Of a stretch of 64,000 nt of DNA, positions 17,113 to 25,038 are shown piece by piece. Both the position numbers and the translations under genes were made by a program. The stretch's first letter is position 1, and each line of letters starts with the position of its first letter. This stretch comes from Streptomyces sp. 3214.6. GTDB taxonomy: Bacteria > Actinomycetota > Actinomycetes > Streptomycetales > Streptomycetaceae. Under the pieces are notes generated by a model that saw nothing but the letters and a program-made list of their open reading frames with translations, was not told where the DNA came from and searched no databases. The DNA is taken from positions 5,146,001 through 5,210,000 of the forward strand of contig NZ_LT670819.1 of the NCBI RefSeq assembly GCF_900129855.1. The letters run 5' to 3'.

Positions 17113-17182
17113 CGAGCCAGTGTCTCTGACGCCCCGTCAGGAAGGAAGCCCCAGGAGAAACCCGCGCAGGCACCAGCCCGGT

Positions 17183-17590
17183 GGATCACGCGGTGGACAC
17201 GGGCGCGTCACGCACTCCCGGCAGGCGCACCTCGATCAGGGGGCGTCTCGGTCCGGGGGGCGCTGTCGGTCCGAGGGGAGGACCCTCATCCACTGGCTCA
17301 CCGGGCCGCCCAGGCACGACGACCCTCCCGCGACCTGATCCGCCGGTCCGGGCCTTCGGACCCGCCGAGCGGATCACGGGGTAGACGCAGGTGTGGCACG
17401 CACTCCCAGGAGGGTCACCTCGGTCAGGGGGCGCGCGCCTTGGTCCGGGGGGAGGACCCCATCCCTCGGCTCACCGGATCTGCCCAGGCACGGGCGGCCT
17501 TCCCGCGATCCGTTTCGCCGGGCCGGGCCCTCGGACCTGTCCAGCGGGTCATGCGGTGGACGCGGGTGTGGCACGCGCTTCCCCGGCGGG
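17183..17590. repeat. Degenerate ~180-bp tandem repeat in a 712-bp gene-free stretch
   Basis: Between the lipoprotein gene and the sigma factor gene (17113-17824) I see no credible gene. A unit beginning GGATCACG at 17183 recurs at 17371 (188 bp on) and, as GGTCATGCGG, at about 17547 (176 bp on). Shared landmarks are CACGCACTCCC, CACCTCG, TCAGGGGGCG and GGCTCACCGG. The third copy is partial. After it come short repeats of CTCTCGACTC at about 17625-17655. Confidence 0.65.
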
Positions 17591-17824
17591 GACCTCAGCG
17601 GTGTTGTCGGCGGTTGTCGACTCGACCGCTCTCGACTCCCCCGCTCTCGACTCCGCTGGAGCGGGGAGGGGCGCCGATCGTGTCGACGCCTCCTCCGCCT
17701 TGCGGCTGCCGCGCCCCCGCCTCGGCTGGGCTTGAGCGGGGGGATCCGGGGATCCCCATCGCCCAGCTCACCGGTGCTGATGCGGTGCCGTCCGCTTTCC
17801 TACGGCTTGATCGGCCGGACAGCC

Positions 17825-18730
17825 CTAGTCGGAGATCAAGCCGTCGCGCAGCTGGGCCAGCGTGCGGGTGAGCAGGCGCGAGACGTGCATCTGGGAGATG
17901 CCGACCTCCTCGCCGATCTGGGACTGGGTCATGTTGGCGAAGAAGCGCAGCATGATGATGCGTCGCTCGCGCGGCGGCAGCTTGGCCAGCAGCGGCTTGA
18001 GGGACTCGCGGTACTCCACGCCCTCCAGCGCCGTGTCCTCGTAGCCGAGGCGGTCGGCCAGGGAGCCCTCGCCGCCGTCGTCCTCGGGCGCCGGGGAGTC
18101 CAGCGAGGAGGCCGTGTACGCGTTGCCGACGGCGAGGCCGTCGACGACGTCCTCCTCGGACACGCCCAGGACCGCGGCCAGTTCGGCGACCGTCGGGGAG
18201 CGGTCCAGCTTCTGGGAGAGCTCGTCGCTGGCCTTGGTGAGGGCCAGGCGCAGCTCCTGGAGGCGGCGCGGCACGCGCACCGACCACGACGTGTCGCGGA
18301 AGAAGCGCTTGATCTCGCCCACGACCGTCGGCATCGCGAACGTCGGGAACTCGACGCCCCGTTCGCAGTCGAAGCGGTCGATCGCCTTGATCAGGCCGAT
18401 GGTGCCGACCTGGACGATGTCCTCCATCGGCTCGTTGCGCGAGCGGAAGCGAGCCGCCGCGTAGCGCACGAGGGGGAGGTTGAGCTCGATGAGGGTGTCC
18501 CGGACGTACACGCGCTCGGGGCTGTCCTCGGCGAGTGTGGCCAGTCGCAGGAACAGGGAGCGGGACAGGGTGCGGGTGTCGATGGCCCCCGTGGCCGTGG
18601 TGAGGGCCGGGGCCTGGGCGGCCTCGGGGGCTGTGACGTCGTCGAGCACGTCGGGCTCGACAGGCACGACGGGCGCGGTCTCGCTCTTCGTGAGCGTGAG
18701 CACCTTCGAGCTGCCCTGATCTGCGGACAT
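17825..18730 (-). CDS. sigN: SigB/SigF-family RNA polymerase sigma factor (sigN-like)
   Basis: 301-aa group 3 sigma factor: region 2 ([20 protein letters not shown], then [14 protein letters not shown]), region 3 ([13 protein letters not shown]) and region 4 helix-turn-helix ([20 protein letters not shown]). The ATG at 18730 follows AAGGGGGTGG. The N-terminal 45 residues are acidic and variable. In S. coelicolor the paralogues sigN and sigF are neighbours in this order, which gives the name; the sequence alone supports only the family. Such factors act in stress and late development and are usually held by anti-sigma factors, none of which is encoded nearby. Confidence 0.85.
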   Translation of the reverse strand: MSADQGSSKVLTLTKSETAPVVPVEPDVLDDVTAPEAAQAPALTTATGAIDTRTLSRSLFLRLATLAEDSPERVYVRDTLIELNLPLVRYAAARFRSRNEPMEDIVQVGTIGLIKAIDRFDCERGVEFPTFAMPTVVGEIKRFFRDTSWSVRVPRRLQELRLALTKASDELSQKLDRSPTVAELAAVLGVSEEDVVDGLAVGNAYTASSLDSPAPEDDGGEGSLADRLGYEDTALEGVEYRESLKPLLAKLPPRERRIIMLRFFANMTQSQIGEEVGISQMHVSRLLTRTLAQLRDGLISD

Positions 18731-18869
18731 GCCACCCCCTTTGGGTCGCGGGACGGTCGCGGCGAACATTCCCGCTTGAGGAACGTCAGCCTTCACCTGA
18801 ATACCGGCGCCGAAGCCCCGGCAAACGCGCTTCCGGCAGAATGTCACATGTCGGCAACACGCTGTAGTG

Positions 18870-18883
18870 ACATGTCGACATGT
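18870..18883. promoter_or_regulatory. 14-bp palindrome between the two sigma genes
   Basis: ACATGTCGACATGT is a perfect palindrome about 140 bp upstream of the sigN-like start. A related half-site CACATGTCG is at 18845-18853. The rest of the 305-bp gap (18731-19035) shows no gene. It is a possible regulator site for the sigN-like gene. Confidence 0.5.
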
Positions 18884-19035
18884 GAGTAACGAATCGGCCC
18901 TGGAAACAGGGGGTGTGACGGTTTTTCAGCGCAGATCTGTCGGGAACGGCCCTGGTGAGCGATTCGCTCCCAACGGTGACGTCTCGGTCGCGCGTGCGAT
19001 CCCCGATCGAGGGACGACTGAAGCCGGGTCCCGGC

Positions 19036-19932
19036 TCACGCCTCGATGCGGTTCGCCGAGCGCAGCCGCTGGAAGCTACGTGCCAGTAGCCGGGAGACGT
19101 GCATCTGGGACACGCCGAGTTCCGCGCTGATCTGGGACTGCGTGAGGTTGCTGTAGTAGCGCAGCAGCAGGATGCGCTGTTCGCGCTCCGGGAGTTGGAC
19201 CAGGAGGTGGCGGACGAGGTCGCGGTGCTCCACGCCGTCCAGCGCCGGGTCCTCGTAGCCGAGGCGGTCCAGCAGGCCCGGCAGGCCGTCGCCCTCCTGG
19301 GCCGCCTCCAGGGAGGTGGCGTGGTACGAGCGGCCCGCCTCGATGCAGGAGAGCACCTCGTCCTCGCCGATGCGCAGCCGCTCCGCGATCTCGGCCGTCG
19401 TCGGGGTGCGCCCGAAGGCGGTCGTCAGGTCCTCCGTCGCGCTGTTGACCTGCACCCACAACTCGTGCAGCCGGCGCGGCACGTGGACCGTGCGGACGTT
19501 GTCGCGGAAGTACCGCTTGATCTCGCCGACGACCGTCGGCATCGCGAACGTCGGGAACTGTACGCCCCGGTCCGGGTCGAAGCGGTCGATGGCGTTGATG
19601 AGGCCGATGGTGCCGACCTGGACGACGTCCTCCATCGGCTCGTTGCGGGAGCGGAAGCGGCCGGCCGCGTAGCGCACGAGCGGCAGATTCGCCTCGATGA
19701 GCGCCCCGCGCACCCGATTGTGCTCCGGCGTGCCCGGCTGGAGCTCCTTGAGCTCGGCGAAGAGAACCTGGGTCAGTGCCCGGGTGTCGGCGCCGCGGCG
19801 TCGCTCGGGCGTCGGGGTGGCCTCCGCGGCGGCCTCCGGGACGGCGACGGCTTCCAGGGCGGGTGCCGGAGCGGGTGCCGGGGGTGCCTCTTGCTGAGGC
19901 GGCGCAGTACTGGCCGACACGGTCAACGCCAC
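19036..19932 (-). CDS. sigF: RNA polymerase sigma factor SigF (sporulation)
   Basis: 298-aa group 3 sigma factor with the same plan as its neighbour: region 2 ([20 protein letters not shown]), region 3 ([17 protein letters not shown]) and region 4 ([20 protein letters not shown]). The first 45 residues are Ala/Pro-rich. The C-terminus (LRSANRIEA) and the central [20 protein letters not shown] match SigF of S. coelicolor as I recall it, a late sporulation factor needed for spore wall and pigment. It lies upstream of and in the same direction as the sigN-like gene but 305 bp separate them, so they need not be co-transcribed. Confidence 0.9.
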   Translation of the reverse strand: MALTVSASTAPPQQEAPPAPAPAPALEAVAVPEAAAEATPTPERRRGADTRALTQVLFAELKELQPGTPEHNRVRGALIEANLPLVRYAAGRFRSRNEPMEDVVQVGTIGLINAIDRFDPDRGVQFPTFAMPTVVGEIKRYFRDNVRTVHVPRRLHELWVQVNSATEDLTTAFGRTPTTAEIAERLRIGEDEVLSCIEAGRSYHATSLEAAQEGDGLPGLLDRLGYEDPALDGVEHRDLVRHLLVQLPEREQRILLLRYYSNLTQSQISAELGVSQMHVSRLLARSFQRLRSANRIEA

Positions 19933-19943
19933 CTCTTCGTCAG

Positions 19944-19979
19944 GTCAACAGCGGTCAACTCATCCGTCAAAAGCGGTCA
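19944..19979. promoter_or_regulatory. Direct repeat upstream of sigF
   Basis: GTCAACAGCGGTCA (19944-19957) and GTCAAAAGCGGTCA (19966-19979) differ at one base and start 22 bp apart, two helical turns, 12-47 bp upstream of the sigF start. This fits tandem binding of a dimeric regulator. Confidence 0.55.
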
Positions 19980-20072
19980 TAGCATCACAAGACATGTGCA
20001 CTGTGTGCAAGCACCCCATAACTCCGTGTTGAGGGAGAAGTTGGGGCTTTGTTGGTGATGCAGGACGCGCAA

Positions 20073-20101
20073 AAGCCCCCCGCCGTTCGGGCGGAGGGCT
20101 T
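20073..20101 (-). terminator. Intrinsic terminator after the Dabb gene
   Basis: Stem GCCCCCCGCC against GGCGGAGGGC with one mismatch and a GTTCG loop, flanked by AAAA and TT. It lies 32 bp beyond the Dabb stop. Confidence 0.75.
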
Positions 20102-20132
20102 CGTACTGCCGAGTACTGCCGACGGAGGCGGC

Positions 20133-20426
20133 TCAGAACTCGTAGTCGGCGACCACCCAGGTGGCGAACTCCCGCCACAGGGCGACGCCCGCCTGATGGT
20201 CCGGGTGCTCGATGTACCGCTTCAGTGCGTCCGCGTCCTGGACCGCCGAGTTGATCGCGAAGTCATAGGCGATGGGGCGCTCGCTGATGTTCCAGCCCAG
20301 CTCCCAGAAGCGCAGTTCCTCGATCTGCTCGCCCAGCGCCCGGAAGGCCGCCTCGCCGCGCGCGACCCGGGGATCGTCACGCCGGACGCCCTCGTTGAGC
20401 TTGAACAGGACCAGGTGGCGGATCAT
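20133..20426 (-). CDS. Dabb-family (stress-responsive alpha/beta barrel) protein
   Basis: 97 aa forming one ferredoxin-like dimeric alpha/beta barrel domain: IRHLVLFKLNEG at the start, EIEELRFWELGWNI-like centre and the family feature YIEHPDHQAG near residue 72. The ATG at 20426 was preferred over GTG at 20432 because GGAG lies 5 nt before it. Members are found as stress proteins and as small cyclases or monooxygenase relatives; no catalytic residue can be assigned. A terminator follows the stop. Confidence 0.85.
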   Translation of the reverse strand: MIRHLVLFKLNEGVRRDDPRVARGEAAFRALGEQIEELRFWELGWNISERPIAYDFAINSAVQDADALKRYIEHPDHQAGVALWREFATWVVADYEF

Positions 20427-20456
20427 GGGCACTCCCAGTGCGTACGACGGCCCCGG

Positions 20457-20627
20457 CTACCGCGCCCCGTCGGCGAGCCAGGTGAAGAAGTCTCCGATGG
20501 CCTTGGCGGCGTCCGATATGCCCTCGAAGCCTATCTGGACGTAGTCCGCCGCCTTTGCCGGGTCCGTGATGATCACGTAGAGCACGAAGACCACAAGCAC
20601 GTAGACGGCGATCTTCTTGGCGTTCAC
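20457..20627 (-). CDS. Small membrane protein
   Basis: About 56 aa from the GTG at 20627, which has GGAGG 9 nt upstream; starts at 20633 and 20657 are also in frame. One membrane helix (IAVYVLVVFVLYVIITDP) near the N-terminus, then an amphipathic tail (VQIGFEGISDAAKAIGDFFT). It is 30 bp upstream of the Dabb gene on the same strand and may share its transcript. I know no function. Confidence 0.7.
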   Translation of the reverse strand: MNAKKIAVYVLVVFVLYVIITDPAKAADYVQIGFEGISDAAKAIGDFFTWLADGAR

Positions 20628-20836
20628 CGCCACCTGGCCTCCCCTGTATGCGCCCACTTGGGCCCCTGTTGCCGGCGGCGAGTGTAACCGCCCGTCCGAT
20701 TTTCACACTGCTTTTGAGCATTCGCGGCGCGTTCATGAACGGCGGCCCGTTCGTGAACCGTTCGGGGGGCCTCATCCGATGAAGGGTTGAAGGCCGCCGG
20801 ACGGAGGCGGGCGAAGAGGGTGAGAAGGAGAGACCC

Positions 20837-21127
20837 ATGACGCTGCAACTGCTGTCAGCCGTAGCCGTCCCGATGGTCATCGTGGCCATGCTGCACGTCG
20901 GGGCGTTGCTCGACTGCGTCCGCACCCCCGAGGAGCGCGTTCGCCACGTACCCAAGCTGCTGTGGCTGCTGTTCATGTTCAGCGCCCCGATCGTCGGCGG
21001 CCTCACCTGGACCTACCTGGGCAAGTGGCCCGAGCCGAGCGAGCAGAGCACGCACATAGCCGACATGACGAAGGGCCCGGTTCATCGAACCGGACCCTTC
21101 GGCCACAGCGGTAGCGGAGGGATTTGA
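20837..21127 (+). CDS. PLDc_N-type small membrane protein
   Basis: 96 aa. Two membrane helices (LQLLSAVAVPMVIVAMLHVG and LLWLLFMFSAPIVGGLTWTY) in the arrangement of the phospholipase D N-terminal membrane module, here without a PLD domain. AAGGAG is 6 nt before the ATG. The last third is unusual: its codons run through the hairpin at 21070-21100 and end inside the complementary tRNA-Ser gene. The conserved module ends near residue 66, so the tail is probably accidental sequence. Confidence 0.75.
   Translation: MTLQLLSAVAVPMVIVAMLHVGALLDCVRTPEERVRHVPKLLWLLFMFSAPIVGGLTWTYLGKWPEPSEQSTHIADMTKGPVHRTGPFGHSGSGGI
21070..21100 (-). terminator. Terminator of tRNA-Ser(CGA)
   Basis: GAAGGG-C-CCGGTTC, loop ATC, GAACCGG-A-CCCTTC: a 13-bp stem with one mismatch, 9 bp past the tRNA 3' end on the minus strand, inside the coding frame of the gene on the other strand. 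Confidence 0.8.
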
Positions 21128-21193
21128 ACCCTCGGTGACTTGCGCCACACTCGCTTTCGAGGCGAGCTCCTTCGGCCGCTCGGACACGCTACC
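21109..21193 (-). tRNA. tRNA-Ser (anticodon CGA)
   Basis: 85-nt class II tRNA. Acceptor GGTAGCG pairs with CGCTACC, anticodon stem CTCGC/GCGAG with loop CTCGAAA, a long variable arm and TTCAAATC in the T loop. CCA is not encoded. Confidence 0.95.
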
Positions 21194-21250
21194 GAGAGAG
21201 ACCCTACAACAAGGTGAGCCCCGGTTTGAAATCGGTATTCGGGATGTGGA

Positions 21251-21790
21251 TCAGCGATCGCGGAAGAAGTCCGTGAGGAGCCCCGCGCACTCCTGCGCGA
21301 GGACGCCTTCGACGACTTCCGGGCGGTGATTGAGGCGCCGGTCGCGGACGACGTCCCAGAGGGAGCCGACCGCGCCCGCCTTGTCGTCCCGGGCGCCGTA
21401 GACGACCCGGTCCACCCGGGACTGCACGACCGCGCCCGCGCACATGGTGCACGGTTCGAGCGTCACGACGAGCGTGCAGCCGGACAGCCGCCACTCGCCC
21501 GGCCGTCGCCCACCACCACTGTTGCCGGGGGCGGTGTGTGTCGCCGCGTCCTTCAGGTTCGCGGCCGCCCGCCGGATGGCGAGCACCTCCGCGTGGGCCG
21601 TCGGATCGCCGCCCGCCTCGCGTTCGTTGTGGCCGGTGGCGAGGACCGTCGTGCCGTCCGGAGCCAGCACGACGGCGCCGACCGGGACGTCCCCGCCCCG
21701 GGCGGCCAGCCGGGCCTCGTCCAGGGCGAGCCGCATCGCGGCCCGCCAGGGATCGCGGACGGGGTCCGGCGGGGCCTGTGGTGCGGTCAG
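21251..21790 (-). CDS. tadA: tRNA adenosine(34) deaminase TadA
   Basis: Converts A34 to inosine in tRNA-Arg(ACG). Zinc deaminase motifs are visible: HAE (His 48 and Glu 50 counted from the ATG at 21736) and PCTMC (Cys 96 and 99). The ATG at 21736 would cut off the first helix of the fold. An in-frame CTG at 21790 adds LTAPQAPPDPVRDPWRAA, overlaps the upstream stop (CTGA) and has GGAG 8 nt before it, so I take it as the start (179 aa). A Gly/Pro insert at about residues 66-82 is longer than in E. coli TadA. Confidence 0.9.
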   Translation of the reverse strand: MTAPQAPPDPVRDPWRAAMRLALDEARLAARGGDVPVGAVVLAPDGTTVLATGHNEREAGGDPTAHAEVLAIRRAAANLKDAATHTAPGNSGGGRRPGEWRLSGCTLVVTLEPCTMCAGAVVQSRVDRVVYGARDDKAGAVGSLWDVVRDRRLNHRPEVVEGVLAQECAGLLTDFFRDR

Positions 21791-22344
21791 CGGACGGTCT
21801 CCAGGACCTCCGAGGCACCGAGGGCGTCGGCGATCTCGGTGAGCGCGTCCTCGGACAGCGACTTCAGTTCCTTCTCGCCGACGCCGAGATCGTCGAGGAT
21901 GGCGGCGTCGCCGACCGGGCCGTGCGGCACGGCCTCGGCGGAGCCGCCGCCCTGCGGGTCGTCGGAGTCCTCGTCCTCGTCCTCACCGTCTTCGGTGCCG
22001 TCGAGGTCGAGGGCGTCCAGATCCGTGTCGTTGTCATCCGGATCCCTTCCGAGCAGTTCGTCGGTGAGCAGGATCTCGCCGTACGAGCTGCGGGCGGCGG
22101 CAGCGGCGTCGGAGACGAAGATGCGAGGGTCCTCCTCGCCGTCGATGCGGACGACCCCGAACCAGGAGTCCTCCTGCTCGATCAGCACGAGCACCGTGTC
22201 CTCGTCGGGAGAGGCTTCCCGGGCCAGGTCGGCCAGATCCGACAGGGTCTCCACATCGTCGAGCTCTGTGTCGCTCGCTTCCCACCCGTCTTCGGTGCGC
22301 GCGAGCAGTGCGGCGAAGTACACCGTGACTCTCCCACTGGTCAT
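21787..22344 (-). CDS. tRNA adenosine deaminase-associated protein
   Basis: 185 aa. An N-terminal domain (VYFAALLARTEDGWEASDTE, TVLVLIEQEDSWFGVVRIDG) is followed by a very acidic Asp/Glu stretch at about residues 100-128 and a small helical C-terminal part (LKSLSEDALTEIADALGA). It overlaps the start of tadA, and this family is named for that conserved pairing in actinobacteria. Its biochemical role is not known. Start codons a few residues inside are possible. Confidence 0.85.
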   Translation of the reverse strand: MTSGRVTVYFAALLARTEDGWEASDTELDDVETLSDLADLAREASPDEDTVLVLIEQEDSWFGVVRIDGEEDPRIFVSDAAAAARSSYGEILLTDELLGRDPDDNDTDLDALDLDGTEDGEDEDEDSDDPQGGGSAEAVPHGPVGDAAILDDLGVGEKELKSLSEDALTEIADALGASEVLETVR

Positions 22345-22656
22345 AGGCGTGCCGGTTGGGGGTCCCCCCGGCGGAGGTTACGGGCGGAGAGAGCTCAGGC
22401 TCCGAGCCCCACCCACTCGGAATCGTGGCAGAAACAAGGCGTTCAGGGGACGTCTTCGGCTCCCTGTGTCCGGTGGTTTTGATCGCACGTACGTGAGGTC
22501 GTCCGTGCGCGACTCACCAGCACACTCGTTGCCGCCACCAGCGGATCGTACGCGGCTTTCCCGCGGGCCCACGCACGCCCACTCCATGGGACACCCATGA
22601 TGGTGGCGATCTTCCCCGTATGCCCCAAGTCCCGTACGGCAACGGCTGCCGCGCGG
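22345..22656. other. 312-bp gap without a recognised gene
   Basis: Lies between the tadA-associated gene and the convergently placed small gene at 22657. It holds the palindrome CACGTACGTG at 22486-22495. Short frames here lack ribosome binding sites. It must contain the promoter of the tadA operon, but I cannot fix its position. Confidence 0.4.
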
Positions 22657-22866
22657 CTACCAGCGGAACGTGCGCATGCGCATCGCGTGGCGCAGGCGGG
22701 CGGTCTTCGCGCGGCGGGGCTGGACCCGGTCGCGCAGTTCGCGGGCCTCGGCCAGCTCGCGCAGGAACCGGGCGCGGCGCCGGCGGCGCTCGGCGTCGGA
22801 CTCGGGCGGCTGCGTCTCCGGCGCGTCGCGGTCCGGCGAGTCGGGCAGGTCGGGCACGTCAGGCAT
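22657..22866 (-). CDS. Small basic/acidic protein of unknown function
   Basis: 69 aa from ATG 22866: acidic Pro/Asp-rich first third, then a highly charged Arg-rich helix (AERRRRRARFLRELAEAREL) and a basic end. GGGGTGG lies upstream. No cysteines, membrane helix or known motif. Streptomyces commonly carry short conserved proteins of this kind beside upp, which together with the codon pattern supports it as a gene. It diverges from upp. Confidence 0.55.
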   Translation of the reverse strand: MPDVPDLPDSPDRDAPETQPPESDAERRRRRARFLRELAEARELRDRVQPRRAKTARLRHAMRMRTFRW

Positions 22867-23009
22867 CAGCACACCACCCCGGGTACCCCGGTCCGTCTCC
22901 ATACCTTTCCCTCACTTTCCCTCCGACGAGCGGTTTGATGCCAGCGAACGGCCGAAGTCGGGGGGAGAGGCTCACTGTGTGTGGGGACGCCGGGCGGGTT
23001 CGGCCCGGT

Positions 23010-23022
23010 TACTGTTGTGGAC
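23010..23022 (+). promoter_or_regulatory. Probable leaderless upp promoter (-10)
   Basis: TACTGT at 23010-23015 is followed by only 7 nt before the upp ATG and there is no ribosome binding site, so transcription probably starts at or beside the A of the ATG. No clear -35 box is visible. Confidence 0.5.
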
Positions 23023-23658
23023 ATGCGTCTCCACGTCGTCGACCACCCTCTGGTCGCCCACAAGCTCACCACGCTGCGCGACCAGCGCACGGACTCCGCG
23101 ACCTTCCGCCGGCTGGCCGACGAACTGGTCACCCTGCTCGCCTACGAGGCCACGCGTGACGTGCGCACCGAGCAGGTCGACATCAAGACGCCGGTCGCCC
23201 CGACCACCGGCGTCAAGCTCTCCTACCCGCGCCCGCTCGTCGTGCCGATCCTGCGCGCAGGCCTCGGCATGCTGGACGGCATGGTCCGGCTGCTGCCGAC
23301 CGCCGAGGTGGGCTTCCTGGGCATGATCCGCAACGAGAAGACGCTGGAGGCGTCCACGTACGCCACGCGCATGCCGGAGGACCTCTCGGGCCGCCAGGTG
23401 TACGTCCTGGACCCGATGCTGGCCACCGGCGGCACGCTGGTCGCCGCGATCCGTGAGCTGATCCGGCGCGGCGCCGACGACGTGACGGCCGTGGTGCTGC
23501 TCGCCGCCCCGGAGGGCGTGGAGATCATGGAGCGTGAGCTCGCGGGCACCCCGGTCACCGTCGTCACGGCGGCCGTCGACGACCACCTCAACGAGCACGG
23601 CTACATCGTCCCGGGCCTCGGAGACGCGGGCGACCGGCTGTACGGCGCGGCGGAGTAA
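23023..23658 (+). CDS. upp: Uracil phosphoribosyltransferase
   Basis: 211 aa, the normal size. Makes UMP from uracil and PRPP in pyrimidine salvage. The PRPP loop [10 protein letters not shown] is near residues 128-137, PILRAGLGM near 70 and [15 protein letters not shown] at the uracil-binding C-terminus. The ATG at 23023 was chosen over the GTG at 22981 because [10 protein letters not shown] is the family's beginning. The gene stands alone. Confidence 0.97.
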   Translation: MRLHVVDHPLVAHKLTTLRDQRTDSATFRRLADELVTLLAYEATRDVRTEQVDIKTPVAPTTGVKLSYPRPLVVPILRAGLGMLDGMVRLLPTAEVGFLGMIRNEKTLEASTYATRMPEDLSGRQVYVLDPMLATGGTLVAAIRELIRRGADDVTAVVLLAAPEGVEIMERELAGTPVTVVTAAVDDHLNEHGYIVPGLGDAGDRLYGAAE

Positions 23659-23666
23659 CCCTGTCA

Positions 23667-23698
23667 CTGACCGGCTGACCGGCTGACCGGCTGACCGG
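23667..23698. repeat. Four tandem copies of CTGACCGG
   Basis: Exact 8-bp unit repeated four times just after the upp stop. Probably replication slippage; it can pair with itself weakly. Confidence 0.85.
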
Positions 23699-23739
23699 CA
23701 CCGGCGGGGTGGGTGGGCAGCGGCTGAGCAGGGGGGCTG

Positions 23740-24480
23740 CTAGCAGGCCTTCTTCGTGCCGGTGCCCGCTGTCGGCTGCGGTGCGTACAGGGCCGTGAGG
23801 GCCTTGGTCGCATCCGCCTGGCTGGTGAGCGCCTTGAAGCCGTTGCCGATGATCAGGTCGAGGGCCGGGCCGGTGCGGGCGGCGTCGGTGCGGCGCTCGG
23901 CGGTGCTGAGCTGGGTGGCGAGGACCGGCAGCGAGGTGTTCAGGGAGGACGCGGGGCCGAGCAGTAGCCCGGTGCCCGCGACCTTCTTGTCGTACTGCTT
24001 GCTGGCGTTGCCCACGTCGCCGATCTTGAAGCCGCGCTTCTTCAGCTCGTCCGCGGTGGTCTTGGCGAGGCCGCTGCGGGTGGTGGCGTTGAAGACGTTC
24101 ACGGTGATCTGCGCGGGCTTGGGAACCGAGCCGACGCCAACCGAGCCGCCGCCCGAACCCGAACCACTGCCCGTCCCCGTGCCCGAAGCCGCACCCGTCC
24201 GGGCGCCCGTGCCGGCCGCTGCTGCGGCGGATCCGGAGGCCACGGGGCTCGCCTTGGTGGTGTCGGAGCAGCCGGCGCCGGCCGCCGTGGCCGTCCCTCC
24301 GCCGCCCGTGAAGACGTCGATGAGCTGCAGGGTGCCCCAGCCGGCGACGCCGAGCACGGCACCGCAGGCGACGACCACGACGACCAGCCTGCCGCGTCGC
24401 CGGTGGGGGCGCATGCGGGGGTACTTGTCCCCCGTGATCCGGTATTTACCGCCCATGCCGGGGGGAGTCAGCATGCTCAT
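23740..24480 (-). CDS. Membrane-anchored LytR_C-domain protein
   Basis: 246 aa. Cytoplasmic basic segment, one membrane helix at about residues 31-54 (LVVVVVACGAVLGVAGWGTL), an extracellular Gly/Ser/Thr/Ala linker to about 125, then a LytR_cpsA_psr C-terminal domain (ITVNVFNATTRSGLAKTTAD, LLLGPASSLNTSLPVL). The catalytic LCP domain is absent, so it is a stand-alone version probably acting at the cell wall. The ATG at 24480 was chosen; another lies at 24474. The protein ends in Cys. Confidence 0.88.
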   Translation of the reverse strand: MSMLTPPGMGGKYRITGDKYPRMRPHRRRGRLVVVVVACGAVLGVAGWGTLQLIDVFTGGGGTATAAGAGCSDTTKASPVASGSAAAAAGTGARTGAASGTGTGSGSGSGGGSVGVGSVPKPAQITVNVFNATTRSGLAKTTADELKKRGFKIGDVGNASKQYDKKVAGTGLLLGPASSLNTSLPVLATQLSTAERRTDAARTGPALDLIIGNGFKALTSQADATKALTALYAPQPTAGTGTKKAC

Positions 24481-24637
24481 GGCCGCAGCGTAGTGCGCCC
24501 GGGCGGCCGTGACTAATAAACGATCATCCGACACCGTGCGGGGCACGGGAAAGCACCCGAACGGGTCAACCCGAGGGTGCGGCCGGGGGGCTCAGCCAGC
24601 GGTTCAGCCAGCGGTTCAACCGAGTGTGCGGCGCAGG

Positions 24638-24934
24638 TCAGTCCAGCTCGAGGACGCGCGCGTGCAGCACCTGTCGCTGCTGGAGCGCCGCCCGCACCGC
24701 GCGGTGCAGCCCGTCCTCCAGGTACAGGTCGCCCTGCCACTTCACGACATGCGCGAAGAGGTCGCCGTAGAACGTCGAGTCCTCCGCGAGCAGGGTTTCC
24801 AGGTCGAGCTGCTGCTTGGTGGTCACCAGCTGATCGAGGCGGACCGGGCGCGGCGCGACGTCCGCCCACTGCCGGGTGCTTTCCCGGCCGTGGTCGGGGT
24901 ACGGCCGGCCGTTTCCGATGCGCTTGAAGATCAC
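24638..24934 (-). CDS. Conserved small protein (VapB/ParB-like annotation, function unknown)
   Basis: 98 aa starting MIFKRIGNGRPYPDHG. The C-terminal half has a ParB-like DGLHRAVRAALQQRQ stretch. Orthologues beside upp and the LytR_C gene are well conserved in Streptomyces and some annotations call them VapB-type antitoxins, but I see neither a ribbon-helix-helix nor an adjacent toxin, so that label is doubtful. It is about 160 bp upstream of the LytR_C gene on the same strand. Confidence 0.7.
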   Translation of the reverse strand: MIFKRIGNGRPYPDHGRESTRQWADVAPRPVRLDQLVTTKQQLDLETLLAEDSTFYGDLFAHVVKWQGDLYLEDGLHRAVRAALQQRQVLHARVLELD

Positions 24935-25038
24935 ACGGAAAGCCTACCGGTCCAGACGTTCCGGGCGCAGCCATGGAGACGGAGTGCAACGCTGGAAAAG
25001 ACGTGATGAACAGGGGTAAAACGGAACGATGTCTGGCG

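Noticed and set aside
17183-17590. CRISPR array
   Set aside because: Units are about 180 bp and diverged, without short identical repeats and unique spacers; no cas gene is nearby.
17393-18889. 498-aa frame across the repeat region and the sigma gene
   Set aside because: It runs antisense through a clear sigma factor gene and through repeats with no coding likeness.
24638-24934. Toxin-antitoxin module with the LytR_C gene
   Set aside because: No PIN or other toxin domain next to it and no ribbon-helix-helix fold visible; the only convincing module is at 41186-41886.
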